The notes under the pieces: generated by a model | Database searches by the model: none | Told to the model about the DNA's origin: nothing | What the model saw: the letters and a program-made list of their open reading frames with translations, nothing else | Assembly: GCA_013140705.1 (NCBI GenBank) | Contig: JABFSH010000021.1 | Span: 1-64,000, forward strand | Reading direction: 5' to 3' | From: Methylococcaceae bacterium | GTDB lineage: Bacteria > Pseudomonadota > Gammaproteobacteria > Methylococcales > Methylomonadaceae | Length of the DNA stretch: 64,000 nt | Translations under genes and position numbers: made by a program | In this document: one piece after another, positions 8,555-18,737 of the stretch | Layout: every line of letters begins with the position of its first letter | How positions within the stretch are numbered: the stretch's first letter is position 1

Positions 8555-9487
8555 TTATTTGCCTACCAGCGAATGCTTTAAAATCTGAAATGGCTCTTCG
8601 GTTGTATTGCACGAGATAAATTGGAGACCCATTTTTTTGGCTATCGATGCAATATCTTGCTGCCGCCCGATAAAATGCTGCTGGTATCTGAGTAGCCGTT
8701 GCTGATCACGGGCATCAATCGTCACATCACGCGTATCGTCAGCGAACCGATAGCGACCTTTGGCAGGCAAACTGCTTTCCAACAGATCGTAGACGAAAAT
8801 CAGCACCACATCGCAGTGCTGAGATAACCGGGCCAAATGAGTTTCTCCTTGCTGATTCATGCCACGAAAATCGCTGATGATGTAAACCAGACTGCCGGGA
8901 CGTGCATGTTGCGTCAATCTTGCCAGTACATGCTCAAAGGTCACTGAAGCACTGATCTGGCCTGTCTGTTTGACTAAAGCATTAAAAAACCTTAGCACGC
9001 CGTGTTTGCCATTTTGAGGCTTTAATTCGATACAACGTGCGTCGGAAAAGACTTGTCCGCCAATCCGGTCGCCATGATTTTCTGCGGTCCAGGCCAACAG
9101 TGCCGCCAATTTGGCAGCCAGTACCGATTTAAAGACGCCACGAGTCGCAAACTGCATGGCGGAGCGATGATCGACCGAAATAAATATCGGCCTTTCACGC
9201 TCTTCCCGAAAAATCTTGGTATGGGTTTTCCCGGTTCGCGCCGTAACACGCCAGTCGATACTGCGAATATCATCGCCGGGCTGATATAGCCGCGCTTCAT
9301 CGAACTCCATGCCTCGTCCCTTGAAGCGCGATAAATAGTTACCGCTTTGCTGAGCTCGATTGGATGGACGCAGCAATTTGATACTGGCTGCAGGCCCCGC
9401 CAAGTCAATCAAGGTTTTTAGCCTGACGGCAACCAGATCGTTTGGGGCAGTTCCGTCAGAATCTAAAGTCTTCTTTAGAGGTATCAA
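8555..9487 (-). CDS. DUF58 domain protein
   Basis: 310 aa. The start is a TTG whose last two bases begin the moxR stop (TTGA overlap); the next in-frame ATG (residue 60) would remove conserved sequence, so TTG is preferred. It carries the DUF58 core, including GRGMEFDEARLYQPGDDIRSI and DWRVTARTG, followed by a VWA-like fold with an altered metal site. DUF58 proteins occur with MoxR ATPases and are presumed partners or substrates. No membrane segment is evident, so it is probably cytoplasmic. Confidence 0.85.
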   Translation of the reverse strand: MIPLKKTLDSDGTAPNDLVAVRLKTLIDLAGPAASIKLLRPSNRAQQSGNYLSRFKGRGMEFDEARLYQPGDDIRSIDWRVTARTGKTHTKIFREERERPIFISVDHRSAMQFATRGVFKSVLAAKLAALLAWTAENHGDRIGGQVFSDARCIELKPQNGKHGVLRFFNALVKQTGQISASVTFEHVLARLTQHARPGSLVYIISDFRGMNQQGETHLARLSQHCDVVLIFVYDLLESSLPAKGRYRFADDTRDVTIDARDQQRLLRYQQHFIGRQQDIASIAKKMGLQFISCNTTEEPFQILKHSLVGK

Positions 9488-10503
9488 GGGACAGCGACTC
9501 GGGAGATCAGTTCTTTTATGAAGTAATCCGATGTAATGCCTTCAGCCTCTGCCTCGTAGGACAAAATTAAGCGATGCCGCAGAACATCAAACGCCATATC
9601 CTGAATATCTTCCGGACTGACAAAATCCCGTTGCGACAACCAGGCTTTGGCCCGCGCGCAACGATCCAGGGCTATGCTGGCTCTCGGGCTCGCGCCATAT
9701 TGCAGCCAGGTCCCCAGGTCTTTTCCATAGGCGGCAGGGTTACGTGTCGCCAAAATAATCTGCAGCAAATACTCTTCAAGGCTGTCGGCCATGTAGAGAT
9801 CAAGAACTTCGTTACGTGCCGTAAACAGAGTTGACTGGCTAATCGATTCAAACTGTTTTTTTGTTTTTACGATTTCAGCTCGCGCTTCTGACCGGGCCAA
9901 ACGTAAAATGCTTTTTTCATGTTCGGCTTCGGGGTAATCCACTTTAACATGCAGCAGAAAACGATCCAGCTGTGCTTCGGGTAAGGGATAAGTGCCTTCC
10001 TGTTCAATAGGATTTTGCGTTGCCATCACCATAAATAATTGGGGTAATGCGTAGGTTGCCTGACCGACCGTAATTTGCCGCTCAGCCATGGCTTCCAGCA
10101 AGGCGGCCTGAACTTTTGCTGGCGAACGATTGATTTCATCCGCCAGTATCAAATTGTGGAATAAAGGGCCTTTTTGAAATTCGAAACTGCCTTGTTGTGG
10201 CCGATATATTTCGGTGCCTGTCAAGTCAGCCGGCAATAAATCAGGCGTAAACTGTACGCGATGAAAATCGCCCTGAATACCTTTACTCAATACATTAATG
10301 GCTCTGGTCTTGGCGAGGCCGGGGGCGCCTTCAACCAAAATATGGCCATCTGCCAACAAACCGATCAGCATTCTCTCCACCAGAACTTCCTGACCAATAA
10401 TTTCCTGGTTAATATAGTTTTTCAAACACATCAAGGCCTGTTGTGCAGCACTCTCCTGACCATGCAGCTCTGACGGTTTGGTATTTTGTTTAATTAAATC
10501 CAT
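9484..10503 (-). CDS. MoxR-family AAA+ ATPase
   Basis: About 339 aa from the ATG at 10503; a TTG at 10524 is the alternative. Walker A is GAPGLAKTR, with Walker B ADEINRSPAKVQ and a sensor region ATQNPIEQEGTYPLPEAQLDR split across the C-terminal part of the AAA core. MoxR ATPases act as chaperones that assemble or activate VWA-containing complexes. Here the enzyme opens the six-gene bat operon and is its probable motor. The region upstream holds the operon promoter and, divergently, that of the GGDEF/EAL gene. Confidence 0.9.
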   Translation of the reverse strand: MDLIKQNTKPSELHGQESAAQQALMCLKNYINQEIIGQEVLVERMLIGLLADGHILVEGAPGLAKTRAINVLSKGIQGDFHRVQFTPDLLPADLTGTEIYRPQQGSFEFQKGPLFHNLILADEINRSPAKVQAALLEAMAERQITVGQATYALPQLFMVMATQNPIEQEGTYPLPEAQLDRFLLHVKVDYPEAEHEKSILRLARSEARAEIVKTKKQFESISQSTLFTARNEVLDLYMADSLEEYLLQIILATRNPAAYGKDLGTWLQYGASPRASIALDRCARAKAWLSQRDFVSPEDIQDMAFDVLRHRLILSYEAEAEGITSDYFIKELISRVAVP

Positions 10504-10875
10504 AGTAAATCGAGTTACCCACAAAGCAGAAATTGTATTAGTTGAAAAACAACTGCATTTTCAACAAGCCCTATAAACAATGATATTGGAAAAAGGTTCC
10601 CCAATGAAGTTGAAATGACGCAAACAACTCAAAGTCCGGTTGTAAAAAGTTTCATTTGTAGCGCCATTCATTCGGCCTCTGACGATATTTGATGCTCAAC
10701 TCAGATATAGTCAAAATTTACAGGGCCGAATCCATAGTTTTGGAAGCATCCTATCAAACTTGAGCCACTTATGTTTAGTACTAATTCAGAGCCTCCAAAA
10801 TTTGGAATTTGATCTCTTGCGCTGAAGCGGGTCATCAGACCTCTAATTGTTCAACTACTGCTATAATTGAGCCCC
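10504..10875. other. Divergent intergenic region between moxR and the GGDEF/EAL gene
   Basis: About 370 bp with no convincing ORF. It should contain promoters for both directions. The only recognisable element is a TATAAT at 10862-10867, reported separately. I see no repeats or hairpins of note. Confidence 0.5.
10862..10867 (+). promoter_or_regulatory. Consensus -10 box 8 nt before an ATG
   Basis: TATAAT is a perfect -10 hexamer ending 8 nt before the ATG at 10876. No good -35 is found at 16-18 nt spacing. If used, transcription would start almost at the start codon, giving a leaderless message. This is only a sequence match. Confidence 0.3.
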
Positions 10876-13800
10876 ATGTTACGCGTAAATTTTTTGTTAG
10901 CCATAGGTTACTTCCTGACCGGCTATTTTGGCACTTTGCTGTCGATCCCGCCTAATCTTGGTAGCCCGATCTGGCCAGCCGCCGGCATAGCACTGGCGGG
11001 ATTATTGACCTATGGCAACCGAGCCATTCTTGGCGTCTGGACAGGGGCTTTTTGCCTTCAGTTGGTTGATTTCCTTGCGCCTTCCCCTCATAACCACTTT
11101 ATCTCGTCACTATTCTTAGCCACATCAATCAGCACAATAGCGGTATTCCAGGCCATTGCGGGTGCATGGCTCATTAAACGCTATGTAGGCGCCTACAAAA
11201 TACTGACTGATGATATCAACATCCTCATATTTTTACTGCTGGCTGGCCCCGTCAGCTGCACGGTTTCCGCATCGCTCAGTCTAATCCTGCTGTATTTAAA
11301 TCATGTCATCAGTGCTGACAATCTTGCCCTGAGCTGGCTGGTCTGGTGGATTGGAGACATCATCGGGGTCCTTGTTTTCACGCCCGTACTACTCTGTTTT
11401 ATTGCTCGCCCCACTCGCAAATGGCAAAAGAGGATTCCTACGGTTGCCTTTCCTTTAATGGCTCTGTTTGTTCTGGTGACAATATTGTTTCAATTTATCA
11501 AAGACCAGGAACTCTCACGCCTGAATACTTTGTTTAATGAACGCGTATACGTGCTGCACAATGCGCTGCAAATAGATCTTGATAGACACCTTGAAATAAA
11601 TAATTCCGTTAAGGCACTGTTTGAAAGTTCTCATGAAGTCAGCGCTGATGAATTTAAGAATTTTACGCAGCTTGTTTTGAGCAATCATCCCAACATTCAG
11701 GCATTGGAGTGGTTACCACGCATTACACAGGAAAATTATGCCAGTTACCCGGTATTTGCAAGCGGTGCCTCTGCCATTCATACGATAGATGGTAGAGTCG
11801 AAGACATCTCGACCATAGCCGGCAACGAATTTTTTCCAGTCTTCTATACAGAGCCCAATGAAATCAACAAAGAAACCATCGGATTGGATGCCAGTAGCGA
11901 ACCTGTCAGGCTCAAAGCCATTCAGTTAGCCAGAGATACGGAGAAAACCATGGCTACGGAACTGATCAAACTTCAGCAGGACAAAAGTCAGCGGCCGGGC
12001 ATCCAGTTCTTTACTCCCGTTTATCAACTGCATCAGCCATTGAATACAGTGGAACAGCGACGTGAATATTTACTTGGCATTGTCTCAAGCTCCTTTGTGG
12101 TTGCCAGTAAAGTCAATCGAGTAAAAAAACAATTCGGCAATCTGCAACTTCAGATACATATCACCGATGCGGGTAATGATCTCTTTAATGACTCAAAACC
12201 CACCCCGCTGTTCCATACCGAATTTACAGGTTTGACGCAATCCCTGCCTCTTATAGTAGCCAACCGCCAGTGGAACGTTACCTATCAATCGACACCCCAT
12301 TTCGATCACGAAGAATTATCCAGAAATATCTGGTGGTTTGTACTGACGGGTTTATTGGTTACCGCCATTACCAGCGCATTTCTGCTTATGTTGACGGGAA
12401 GAACACTAAGTATCCAAGATCTGGTTAAAATTCGCACTTGCGAGTTGAAAAGGGAAAGCAATGAACGTCAACTTATTATCCAGCAACATCGTGGTCACAA
12501 CAAGATACTGCAGGCAATTGCAAGCACTGAGCCATTACGGGACATTCTTCACTTAATTGTCTGTACCTCGGAAAAACAATTTCCAGGCAGTGTATGTTCC
12601 ATTTTATTGCTTCATGAACGCGGCACCTACATTCATAAAGTAATAGCGCCCAATCTCCCCGATTATTTCGTCCAGGCACTCGAGGGTTTGGCCATCGGCG
12701 AAGGCGTCTGTGATTTTGGCACGGCCGCCTTCATCGGACAACGAGTCATCACCGAAAACATTGAGCAACATCCCTACTGGCAAAAATTAGCCTACCCAGC
12801 CAAACAGGCAGGTTTGGCTGCCAGCTGGTCCGAGCCCATATTGTCGTCGTCTCATCAAACATTAGGGGTTTTTACCGTCTATCACCGAACCCCATTTCTG
12901 CCTGCAGATGCCATATTGTCAGAAACCTTCCATTTGGCGCAATTGGCCAGCATTGCCATTGAGAGGAGAGCGTCGGAAAAGCAAATCATTCATTTGGCCT
13001 ACTATGACGCTCTCACCAACCTGCCTAATCGGCGCTTATTTTTTGATCAACTGGAAAAAACCCTGGCTGAGGCTGTACGCTATAAGACCCATGCCGCCTT
13101 GCTCTATCTTGATCTTGATCATTTTAAAACGCTGAATGATTCCTTGGGTCATGATATAGGTGACGAGCTGTTGATCCAGGTAGCCAATCGGCTCAAATTA
13201 TGCGTCCGCGACGAAGATACCGTTGCCCGACTGGGTGGCGATGAGTTTGTTTTATTGTTAAGCAGCCGGGAAACCTCCAAAGAAAGCATGCAGGAACGCG
13301 CATTAACGACGGCGGAACGCGTTCAATCCACACTGGAAGTCCCCTATAAGTTAAAAGGTCATATTCATCATATAACACCGAGTATCGGTATTACCTTGAT
13401 TCCACAACCTGATACAACCCCTGGAGAGCTTTTAAAGCAGGCCGATACCGCGATGTATCATGCAAAAAGCCAGGGGCGCAACAGCATCAGTTTTTATAGC
13501 GGCGACATGCAACGTCGCGCGGACCAGAGGCTGATCATGGAAAAAGATCTTCGCGAAGCATTATCTGACAATCAACTCTCGCTGTATTATCAACCGCAAT
13601 TTGATAACGATCATCGACTTATCGGCGCAGAGGCGCTGATTCGGTGGCGACATCCAGTGAAAGGCATGATTTCACCGACTGAATTTATTCCTGTTGCAGA
13701 AGAAACCAGCCTCATCTTGGCCATCAGCGATTGGGTCTTGCATGAGGCTTGCTTGCAGTTGCAAAAATGGTCCAACCTGCCTCACCTTGCAGTCAATATC

Positions 13801-14298
13801 AGTCCCAAACAATTTCGCCAACCCAAATTCGGCGAACAAATTGCTTCCAGCCTCACCAAACATGGCATTTCATCATCAAGGCTTATGCTTGAAATTACCG
13901 AAGGCAGCATTATTGATGATATTGAAGACAGCATCGTCAAATTACAAGCCATGCAAAACCTCGGCATCAATATTTCCATCGACGATTTCGGCACAGGTTA
14001 TTCCTCGCTCGCTTATCTCAGAATGCTGCCACTCAATCAGCTTAAAATTGATCAAAGTTTCGTCCGCGATATCAATATCGACCACAACGACGCTGTCATT
14101 GTCGAAACAATCATCTCGATGTCCAAGCATCTCGGCTTGTCTGTGATTGCTGAAGGTGTTGAAACAGTTGAACAATTGGAATTCCTGAAGGAAAGACAAT
14201 GTAAGGGCTATCAGGGTTATTTTTTCAGCAAGCCTTTACCTGCGAATGAATTTGCCGCTCAGTTTATTGAAAAGCCTGTCACCTCCAAACTCAAATGA
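10876..14298 (+). CDS. MASE1-CHASE-GAF-GGDEF-EAL cyclic-di-GMP protein
   Basis: About 1140 aa from the ATG at 10876; a TTG three codons earlier is an alternative. The N-terminal eight or so membrane helices form a MASE1 sensor (PIWPAAGIALAG). A periplasmic CHASE-type domain (about 205-390) ends at a membrane helix (about 485-510). A GAF domain (about 540-690) follows, then GGDEF (active-site GGDEF at about 787-791, with RDED five residues before it as a likely inhibitory I-site), then EAL (EAL at 919-921, DDFGTGYSS further on). Both catalytic motifs are intact, so it could make and degrade c-di-GMP; which activity dominates cannot be read from sequence. It appears monocistronic. Confidence 0.9.
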   Translation: MLRVNFLLAIGYFLTGYFGTLLSIPPNLGSPIWPAAGIALAGLLTYGNRAILGVWTGAFCLQLVDFLAPSPHNHFISSLFLATSISTIAVFQAIAGAWLIKRYVGAYKILTDDINILIFLLLAGPVSCTVSASLSLILLYLNHVISADNLALSWLVWWIGDIIGVLVFTPVLLCFIARPTRKWQKRIPTVAFPLMALFVLVTILFQFIKDQELSRLNTLFNERVYVLHNALQIDLDRHLEINNSVKALFESSHEVSADEFKNFTQLVLSNHPNIQALEWLPRITQENYASYPVFASGASAIHTIDGRVEDISTIAGNEFFPVFYTEPNEINKETIGLDASSEPVRLKAIQLARDTEKTMATELIKLQQDKSQRPGIQFFTPVYQLHQPLNTVEQRREYLLGIVSSSFVVASKVNRVKKQFGNLQLQIHITDAGNDLFNDSKPTPLFHTEFTGLTQSLPLIVANRQWNVTYQSTPHFDHEELSRNIWWFVLTGLLVTAITSAFLLMLTGRTLSIQDLVKIRTCELKRESNERQLIIQQHRGHNKILQAIASTEPLRDILHLIVCTSEKQFPGSVCSILLLHERGTYIHKVIAPNLPDYFVQALEGLAIGEGVCDFGTAAFIGQRVITENIEQHPYWQKLAYPAKQAGLAASWSEPILSSSHQTLGVFTVYHRTPFLPADAILSETFHLAQLASIAIERRASEKQIIHLAYYDALTNLPNRRLFFDQLEKTLAEAVRYKTHAALLYLDLDHFKTLNDSLGHDIGDELLIQVANRLKLCVRDEDTVARLGGDEFVLLLSSRETSKESMQERALTTAERVQSTLEVPYKLKGHIHHITPSIGITLIPQPDTTPGELLKQADTAMYHAKSQGRNSISFYSGDMQRRADQRLIMEKDLREALSDNQLSLYYQPQFDNDHRLIGAEALIRWRHPVKGMISPTEFIPVAEETSLILAISDWVLHEACLQLQKWSNLPHLAVNISPKQFRQPKFGEQIASSLTKHGISSSRLMLEITEGSIIDDIEDSIVKLQAMQNLGINISIDDFGTGYSSLAYLRMLPLNQLKIDQSFVRDINIDHNDAVIVETIISMSKHLGLSVIAEGVETVEQLEFLKERQCKGYQGYFFSKPLPANEFAAQFIEKPVTSKLK

Positions 14299-14674
14299 AC
14301 GCAAGCAGTACACATCAATAAATTGAAATTGTTTCAAGCCTCTAAATTTGAAATGGTCCATAAATTAGCTTGTCAATCTCATGCGAAGCAGGTAAATTTC
14401 GCAGCACAACGGTGCGATAATAATCCTGAATCTGATATTTACAGCATGTAACGTAGAGCGAATAAGCTTTGCAAACCCATGAGAGTTGAAATTTCTCTAT
14501 AAATCCATCAAATATCGCAACACCATTCTGTTGCTACCTTTCGGTTTGGAAAATGACCTTTCAGTTTTTCATTCCAGGCATACCCTACAAACACCGCAAT
14601 AAAGTTCATCCATACACAATCAGCCGTACAGTTATCGCCGCTCTTATTTTGTCTACCATTCATAGGTTCAATAA
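14299..14674. other. Intergenic stretch, nothing recognised
   Basis: About 375 bp between two plus-strand genes, AT-rich, with no ORF, clear terminator or RNA gene that I can support. It presumably contains the promoter of the phosphatase gene. Confidence 0.4.
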
Positions 14675-15439
14675 ATGTTAATTTCTCTTGATGTACTTGA
14701 AAAAGTGATTCGCGAAGCCGGATCTATCGCTTTAACTTATTTCAATGATTTAAAAAATCTGCAAGTCAATATGAAAAGTCCCCGTGATTTTGTGACCGAA
14801 GCCGATGTTGCCGTTGAAGCTTTTTTAAAAGAACGTCTAAGCCTTGAATATCCCCAATTTGGTTTTTGGGGCGAAGAAAGTGGCCAAAGCGCGAATCAAG
14901 CCAGTCGTTGGGTGGTTGACCCAATTGATGGCACCCATTCATTTTCTAAGGGCCAATATTTTTGGGGTATCAGCGTCGCCCTGGAAATTGATGACGATAT
15001 TAAGGTCGGTGTGGTTTATGCTCCGGCACTGAACGATTATTATGCCGCCGAAAAGGGCAAAGGCGCCTGTAAAAACGGCGTTCCGATTAGCGTTTCCAAT
15101 GAAACCGATCTGGCCAACGCGATGGTCGGAACGGGATTCGCCTGTATCCGATCATTTTCCAGTGAAAATAACCTGCAGCGATTTTGCAGAATTGCTGGCA
15201 ATACGTCGGGACAACGTCGTTTTGGCTCTGCCGCACTGGATTTATGTTTGGTTGCCGACGGTCAGGTGGACGCATATTGGGAACAGGAACTCAATCTCTA
15301 TGACGTTGCTGCGGGGGCATTGATAGCAAGCGAGGCTGGAGCAACAATAACCGACTTCAAGGGCGATAGCGGTCTTTTTCCAAAGCAGATTTTAGCGACA
15401 AATGGCAAAATTCTGGATCAAATTCTTCCCCTGATGTAA
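14675..15439 (+). CDS. Inositol-monophosphatase-family sugar phosphatase
   Basis: 254 aa. It carries the family's metal-binding motifs: DFVTEADVAVE, GEES (part of FWGEESG) and DPIDGTHSF. The second signature reads YDVAAGALIASEAGA, with Tyr where most members have Trp before the catalytic Asp. These Mg-dependent phosphatases act on inositol phosphate, histidinol phosphate, fructose-bisphosphate or nucleotide substrates. The HisN-like subgroup is a possibility, but the substrate cannot be set from sequence. It precedes xseB by about 200 bp, probably as a separate transcript. Cytoplasmic. Confidence 0.82.
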   Translation: MLISLDVLEKVIREAGSIALTYFNDLKNLQVNMKSPRDFVTEADVAVEAFLKERLSLEYPQFGFWGEESGQSANQASRWVVDPIDGTHSFSKGQYFWGISVALEIDDDIKVGVVYAPALNDYYAAEKGKGACKNGVPISVSNETDLANAMVGTGFACIRSFSSENNLQRFCRIAGNTSGQRRFGSAALDLCLVADGQVDAYWEQELNLYDVAAGALIASEAGATITDFKGDSGLFPKQILATNGKILDQILPLM

Positions 15440-15636
15440 TAAGCCTAACCGATCATCAATAGCACACTTTGCAATTTTGTCCGATGCAGAATCACGGTTT
15501 GCATTGACAAGCGGTTAGTAAGCCTCCATAGCCCAACTATTAATCTGCCTGCGACATTAACGTGCAATGAGTTTACGCGGTTTTTTCATATATAATGAGC
15601 GCACTTTCAGATGCCGATCCCATAGGCCAGCCCTAC

Positions 15637-15870
15637 ATGCCCAAAAAACGAACCACGAGTCTGTTTGAAGACTCGTTAGCTGAACTTGAACAGTTGGTAA
15701 CCCAGCTGGAACAAGGCGATATTTCATTAGAAGAATCGTTAAAATTCTTTGAGCGTGGCGTAAATCTAACTCGAATCTGCCAAAAAGCATTGCAAGAAGC
15801 CGAACAGAAAGTTCAAATCCTAATAGATAAAAACGGCAATCAAGCCCTGGAGCCCTTTACTGATGAGTAA
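15637..15870 (+). CDS. xseB: Exodeoxyribonuclease VII small subunit
   Basis: About 77 aa from the ATG at 15637 (MPKKRTTSLFEDSLAELEQL), which matches the family's usual start and length; an ATG at 15595 would add 14 residues. The helical body with SLEESLKFFERG and QKALQEAEQKV is typical. XseB partners XseA in degrading single-stranded DNA to oligonucleotides. It overlaps ispA by 8 bp, the classic xseB-ispA-dxs order of proteobacteria; xseA is elsewhere. Confidence 0.92.
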   Translation: MPKKRTTSLFEDSLAELEQLVTQLEQGDISLEESLKFFERGVNLTRICQKALQEAEQKVQILIDKNGNQALEPFTDE

Positions 15871-16759
15871 TGCGTTAAAAGAATATCTGAGTATTTGTCA
15901 AACTCGTGTAGAACTGGCTTTAGAAGACAGACTACCCAGCGAACATGTACTACCCAAAAAATTGCACCAAGCCATGCGCTATTGTGTACTGGATGGTGGA
16001 AAGCGCATGCGCCCCATGCTGACTTATTGCGCAGGTCAAACACTGGGGATTGCTCCCGAACTCCTGGACGCTCCCGCTTGCGCCGTTGAATTTATTCACG
16101 TTTATTCCCTCATTCATGATGATCTTCCTGCGATGGACGATGATAATCTAAGACGCGGGAAACCCACCTGCCATATCGCATTTGATGAAGCGACGGCCAT
16201 TTTAACCGGAGACGCTTTACAGACACTTGCTTTTGAAATTCTGGCGCACGACCCCAGCATCAGCGCAAGCCCTGAAAATCGTTTGAAAATGATCACTGTT
16301 CTGGCTAAAGCCAGCGGCTCACAGGGCATGGTGGGCGGACAGGCTATCGATTTGGAATCCGTTGGCACGCAAATAACGTTGCCTGAACTTGAAAATATGC
16401 ACATTCATAAAACTGGCGCATTGATTCGGGCCAGTGTCAATATGGCTGCCTTGGCAACGTCAGATATTGATCCGGTGCTGGCATCCAAACTGGACCACTA
16501 TGCTAAATGCATAGGCTTATCCTTCCAGGTTAAGGACGATATTCTGGATGTTGAAAGCGACACAGCAACGCTAGGCAAAACCCAAGGTAAAGACAGCAAT
16601 AACGACAAGCCAACTTACCCGGCCCTGCTGGGCATGACCGGCGCCAAACAGAAAGCCCTAGAACTCCATGAAAAAGCGCTCGATTGCCTCAAAGTGTTCG
16701 GAAATGAAGCCGATCTTCTACGCGACTTATCGCTTTATATTATCCAACGCGATCACTGA
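15863..16759 (+). CDS. ispA: Farnesyl diphosphate synthase (polyprenyl synthetase)
   Basis: 298 aa, normal for IspA. The first Asp-rich motif is DDLPAMDDDNLRRGKPT (D86-D94) and the second is KDDILDVESD near the C-terminus. It condenses IPP with DMAPP/GPP to give C15 farnesyl diphosphate, the substrate of the squalene synthase encoded at 22.8 kb, as well as of quinone and undecaprenyl pathways. It lies between xseB (8-bp overlap) and dxs. Cytoplasmic. Confidence 0.94.
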   Translation: MSNALKEYLSICQTRVELALEDRLPSEHVLPKKLHQAMRYCVLDGGKRMRPMLTYCAGQTLGIAPELLDAPACAVEFIHVYSLIHDDLPAMDDDNLRRGKPTCHIAFDEATAILTGDALQTLAFEILAHDPSISASPENRLKMITVLAKASGSQGMVGGQAIDLESVGTQITLPELENMHIHKTGALIRASVNMAALATSDIDPVLASKLDHYAKCIGLSFQVKDDILDVESDTATLGKTQGKDSNNDKPTYPALLGMTGAKQKALELHEKALDCLKVFGNEADLLRDLSLYIIQRDH

Positions 16760-16826
16760 TTAATCTGCATTCTTCAGGATACTGGCAAAAACTTTAAACA
16801 CCGATCAGCACCAAGGGCTCGACTTA

Positions 16827-18722
16827 ATGAATCAACACGGCAAATACCCGACTTTAAATAATATCCACACGCCCGAAGACGTTCGTCAGTTAAGCAAAGG
16901 TGAGCTCAAGACACTATCGAAAGAACTGCGCGAGTATTTAACGGAAACGGTGAGTATATCCGGCGGACATTTCTCCGCCGGTTTAGGCACCGTGGAACTG
17001 ACCGTGGCGCTGCATTATGTGTTTGACACGCCGTCCGATCAGTTGGTCTGGGATGTCGGTCATCAGGCCTATCCCCATAAAATCCTGACCGGTCGTAAAG
17101 ACCGCATGACCACGATTCGTACCCGCAATGGCGTTTCGGCTTTTCCCAGTCGCGCCGAAAGTGAGTACGACGCCTTCGGCGTGGGTCATTCCAGCACCTC
17201 GATCAGTGCCGCCCTGGGCATGGCGATTGCGTCCAGCCTGAAAGGCGAAGACAAGCAAATGGTAGCGATCATCGGCGATGGCAGCATTACCGGCGGCATG
17301 GCCTATGAGGCGATGAATCATGCCGGCGCCATTGATGCCAATCTGCTGGTGATCCTAAATGATAACGACATGTCGATTTCGCCGAATGTCGGCGCGATGA
17401 ACAATTATTTGACCAAGATTCTGTCCAGTCGCCTGTATTCGTCGTTGCGTTCGGAAAGTAAGAAGGTCCTGAGCAAGATGCCCAGTGTCTGGGAGCTGGC
17501 GCGCCGCACGGAAGAGCATATGAAAGGCATGATTGTACCGGGCACGTTGTTTGAGGAACTGGGTTTTAATTATATCGGCCCGATCGATGGGCACGATGTC
17601 GATATGCTGGTGGCGACACTGGAAAATCTGAAAGCCATCACCGGCCCCCGCTTCCTGCATATCGTCACGAAGAAAGGCAAGGGGTATCCGCCGGCGGAAA
17701 AAGATCCGCTCGCGTATCATGGCGTACCGGCCTTTGATCCGTCGCAGGATAGTTTGCCCAAATCAGCACCCTCGCCGTATCCCACCTATACCGAAGTGTT
17801 CGGGAACTGGTTGTGTGACATGGCCGAGCAGGATGAACGCCTGCTGGGCATTACCCCGGCGATGCGGGAAGGTTCGGGTCTGGTCAAGTTTTCCGAACGT
17901 TTTCCAAAACGCTATTTCGACGTCGCCATCGCGGAACAGCACGCCGTCACGCTGGCGGCCGGACAAGCCTGTCAAGGCGCCAAACCGGTGGTTGCCATTT
18001 ATTCGACGTTTTTGCAACGCGCCTACGATCAGTTGATTCATGATGTCGCCCTGCAAAACCTGGATGTGTTGTTTGCGCTGGACCGTGCCGGTTTGGTGGG
18101 CCCGGATGGCCCGACCCATGCCGGCAGCTTCGACTACAGCTTTATGCGCTGTATCCCCAATATGCTGGTCATGGCGCCGGCCGATGAAAATGAATGTCGG
18201 CACATGCTGTATACCGGATTCATCCATCAGGGCCCGGCCTCGGTGCGCTATCCACGCGGTAAGGGACCCGGCGTTAAAGTCGAAACCGCCATGATTGCCT
18301 TACCGATCGGCAAGGCCGAGGTGCGTCAACGTGGCAAGCGCATTGCCCTTCTGGCCTGGGGCAGCATGGTAACGCCAGCGCTGGAGGCCGGTAAGGCCTT
18401 GGGGGCTACCGTCGTTAACATGCGCTTCGTCAAACCCATCGATGAAGCACTGATACTGGAGCTGGCACAAAGCCATGAGGCATTGGTCACTGTCGAAGAA
18501 AATGTCATCGCGGGTGGCGCTGGCAGTGCTGTCAACGAGTTTCTGAACGCGCAAGGCGTATTGATGCCCGTCCTGAACCTCGGCCTGCCTGACAGCTTTG
18601 TCGAACAGGGCTCCCGTGAAGAGTTACTCAGCTTTTGCGGCCTCGATGCCAGCGCCATTAAAGCCCGCGTGGAGAAGTTTTGCCAGAAAATCTCCAATGA
18701 ACAAGCTAGCATCTGCGCCTGA
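16827..18722 (+). CDS. dxs: 1-deoxy-D-xylulose-5-phosphate synthase, copy 1
   Basis: 631 aa, full length. It makes DXP from pyruvate and glyceraldehyde 3-phosphate with thiamine diphosphate, the entry step of the MEP isoprenoid pathway. The N-terminal [13 protein letters not shown], the ThDP motif [15 protein letters not shown] and the transketolase-like [13 protein letters not shown] are all present. Positions 16872-18676 are identical base for base to the second dxs at 30219-32023, while the first 15 codons and last dozen are different (C-terminus [12 protein letters not shown]). The shared block looks richer in G+C than its neighbours. It stands in the ancestral xseB-ispA-dxs context, so it is likely the original locus. 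It is followed 15 bp later by apt. Confidence 0.96.
   Translation: MNQHGKYPTLNNIHTPEDVRQLSKGELKTLSKELREYLTETVSISGGHFSAGLGTVELTVALHYVFDTPSDQLVWDVGHQAYPHKILTGRKDRMTTIRTRNGVSAFPSRAESEYDAFGVGHSSTSISAALGMAIASSLKGEDKQMVAIIGDGSITGGMAYEAMNHAGAIDANLLVILNDNDMSISPNVGAMNNYLTKILSSRLYSSLRSESKKVLSKMPSVWELARRTEEHMKGMIVPGTLFEELGFNYIGPIDGHDVDMLVATLENLKAITGPRFLHIVTKKGKGYPPAEKDPLAYHGVPAFDPSQDSLPKSAPSPYPTYTEVFGNWLCDMAEQDERLLGITPAMREGSGLVKFSERFPKRYFDVAIAEQHAVTLAAGQACQGAKPVVAIYSTFLQRAYDQLIHDVALQNLDVLFALDRAGLVGPDGPTHAGSFDYSFMRCIPNMLVMAPADENECRHMLYTGFIHQGPASVRYPRGKGPGVKVETAMIALPIGKAEVRQRGKRIALLAWGSMVTPALEAGKALGATVVNMRFVKPIDEALILELAQSHEALVTVEENVIAGGAGSAVNEFLNAQGVLMPVLNLGLPDSFVEQGSREELLSFCGLDASAIKARVEKFCQKISNEQASICA
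16872..18676 (+). repeat. 1.8-kb direct repeat, left copy (inside dxs copy 1)
   Basis: 1805 bp identical to 30219-32023 (offset 13,347 bp), reading both copies line by line; their six-frame translations also agree. Identity stops at a single mismatch on each side (16871 g versus 30218 a; 18677 g versus 32024 a) and then falls away at once, although the flanking codons still encode related protein at the 5' end. Confidence 0.95.
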
Positions 18723-18737
18723 CACATTTAAAATAAA

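Noticed and set aside
17763-18227. 154-codon minus-strand frame inside dxs (and its twin at 31110-31574)
   Set aside because: Both are antisense shadows of the identical dxs tract; they were used only as a check of identity.
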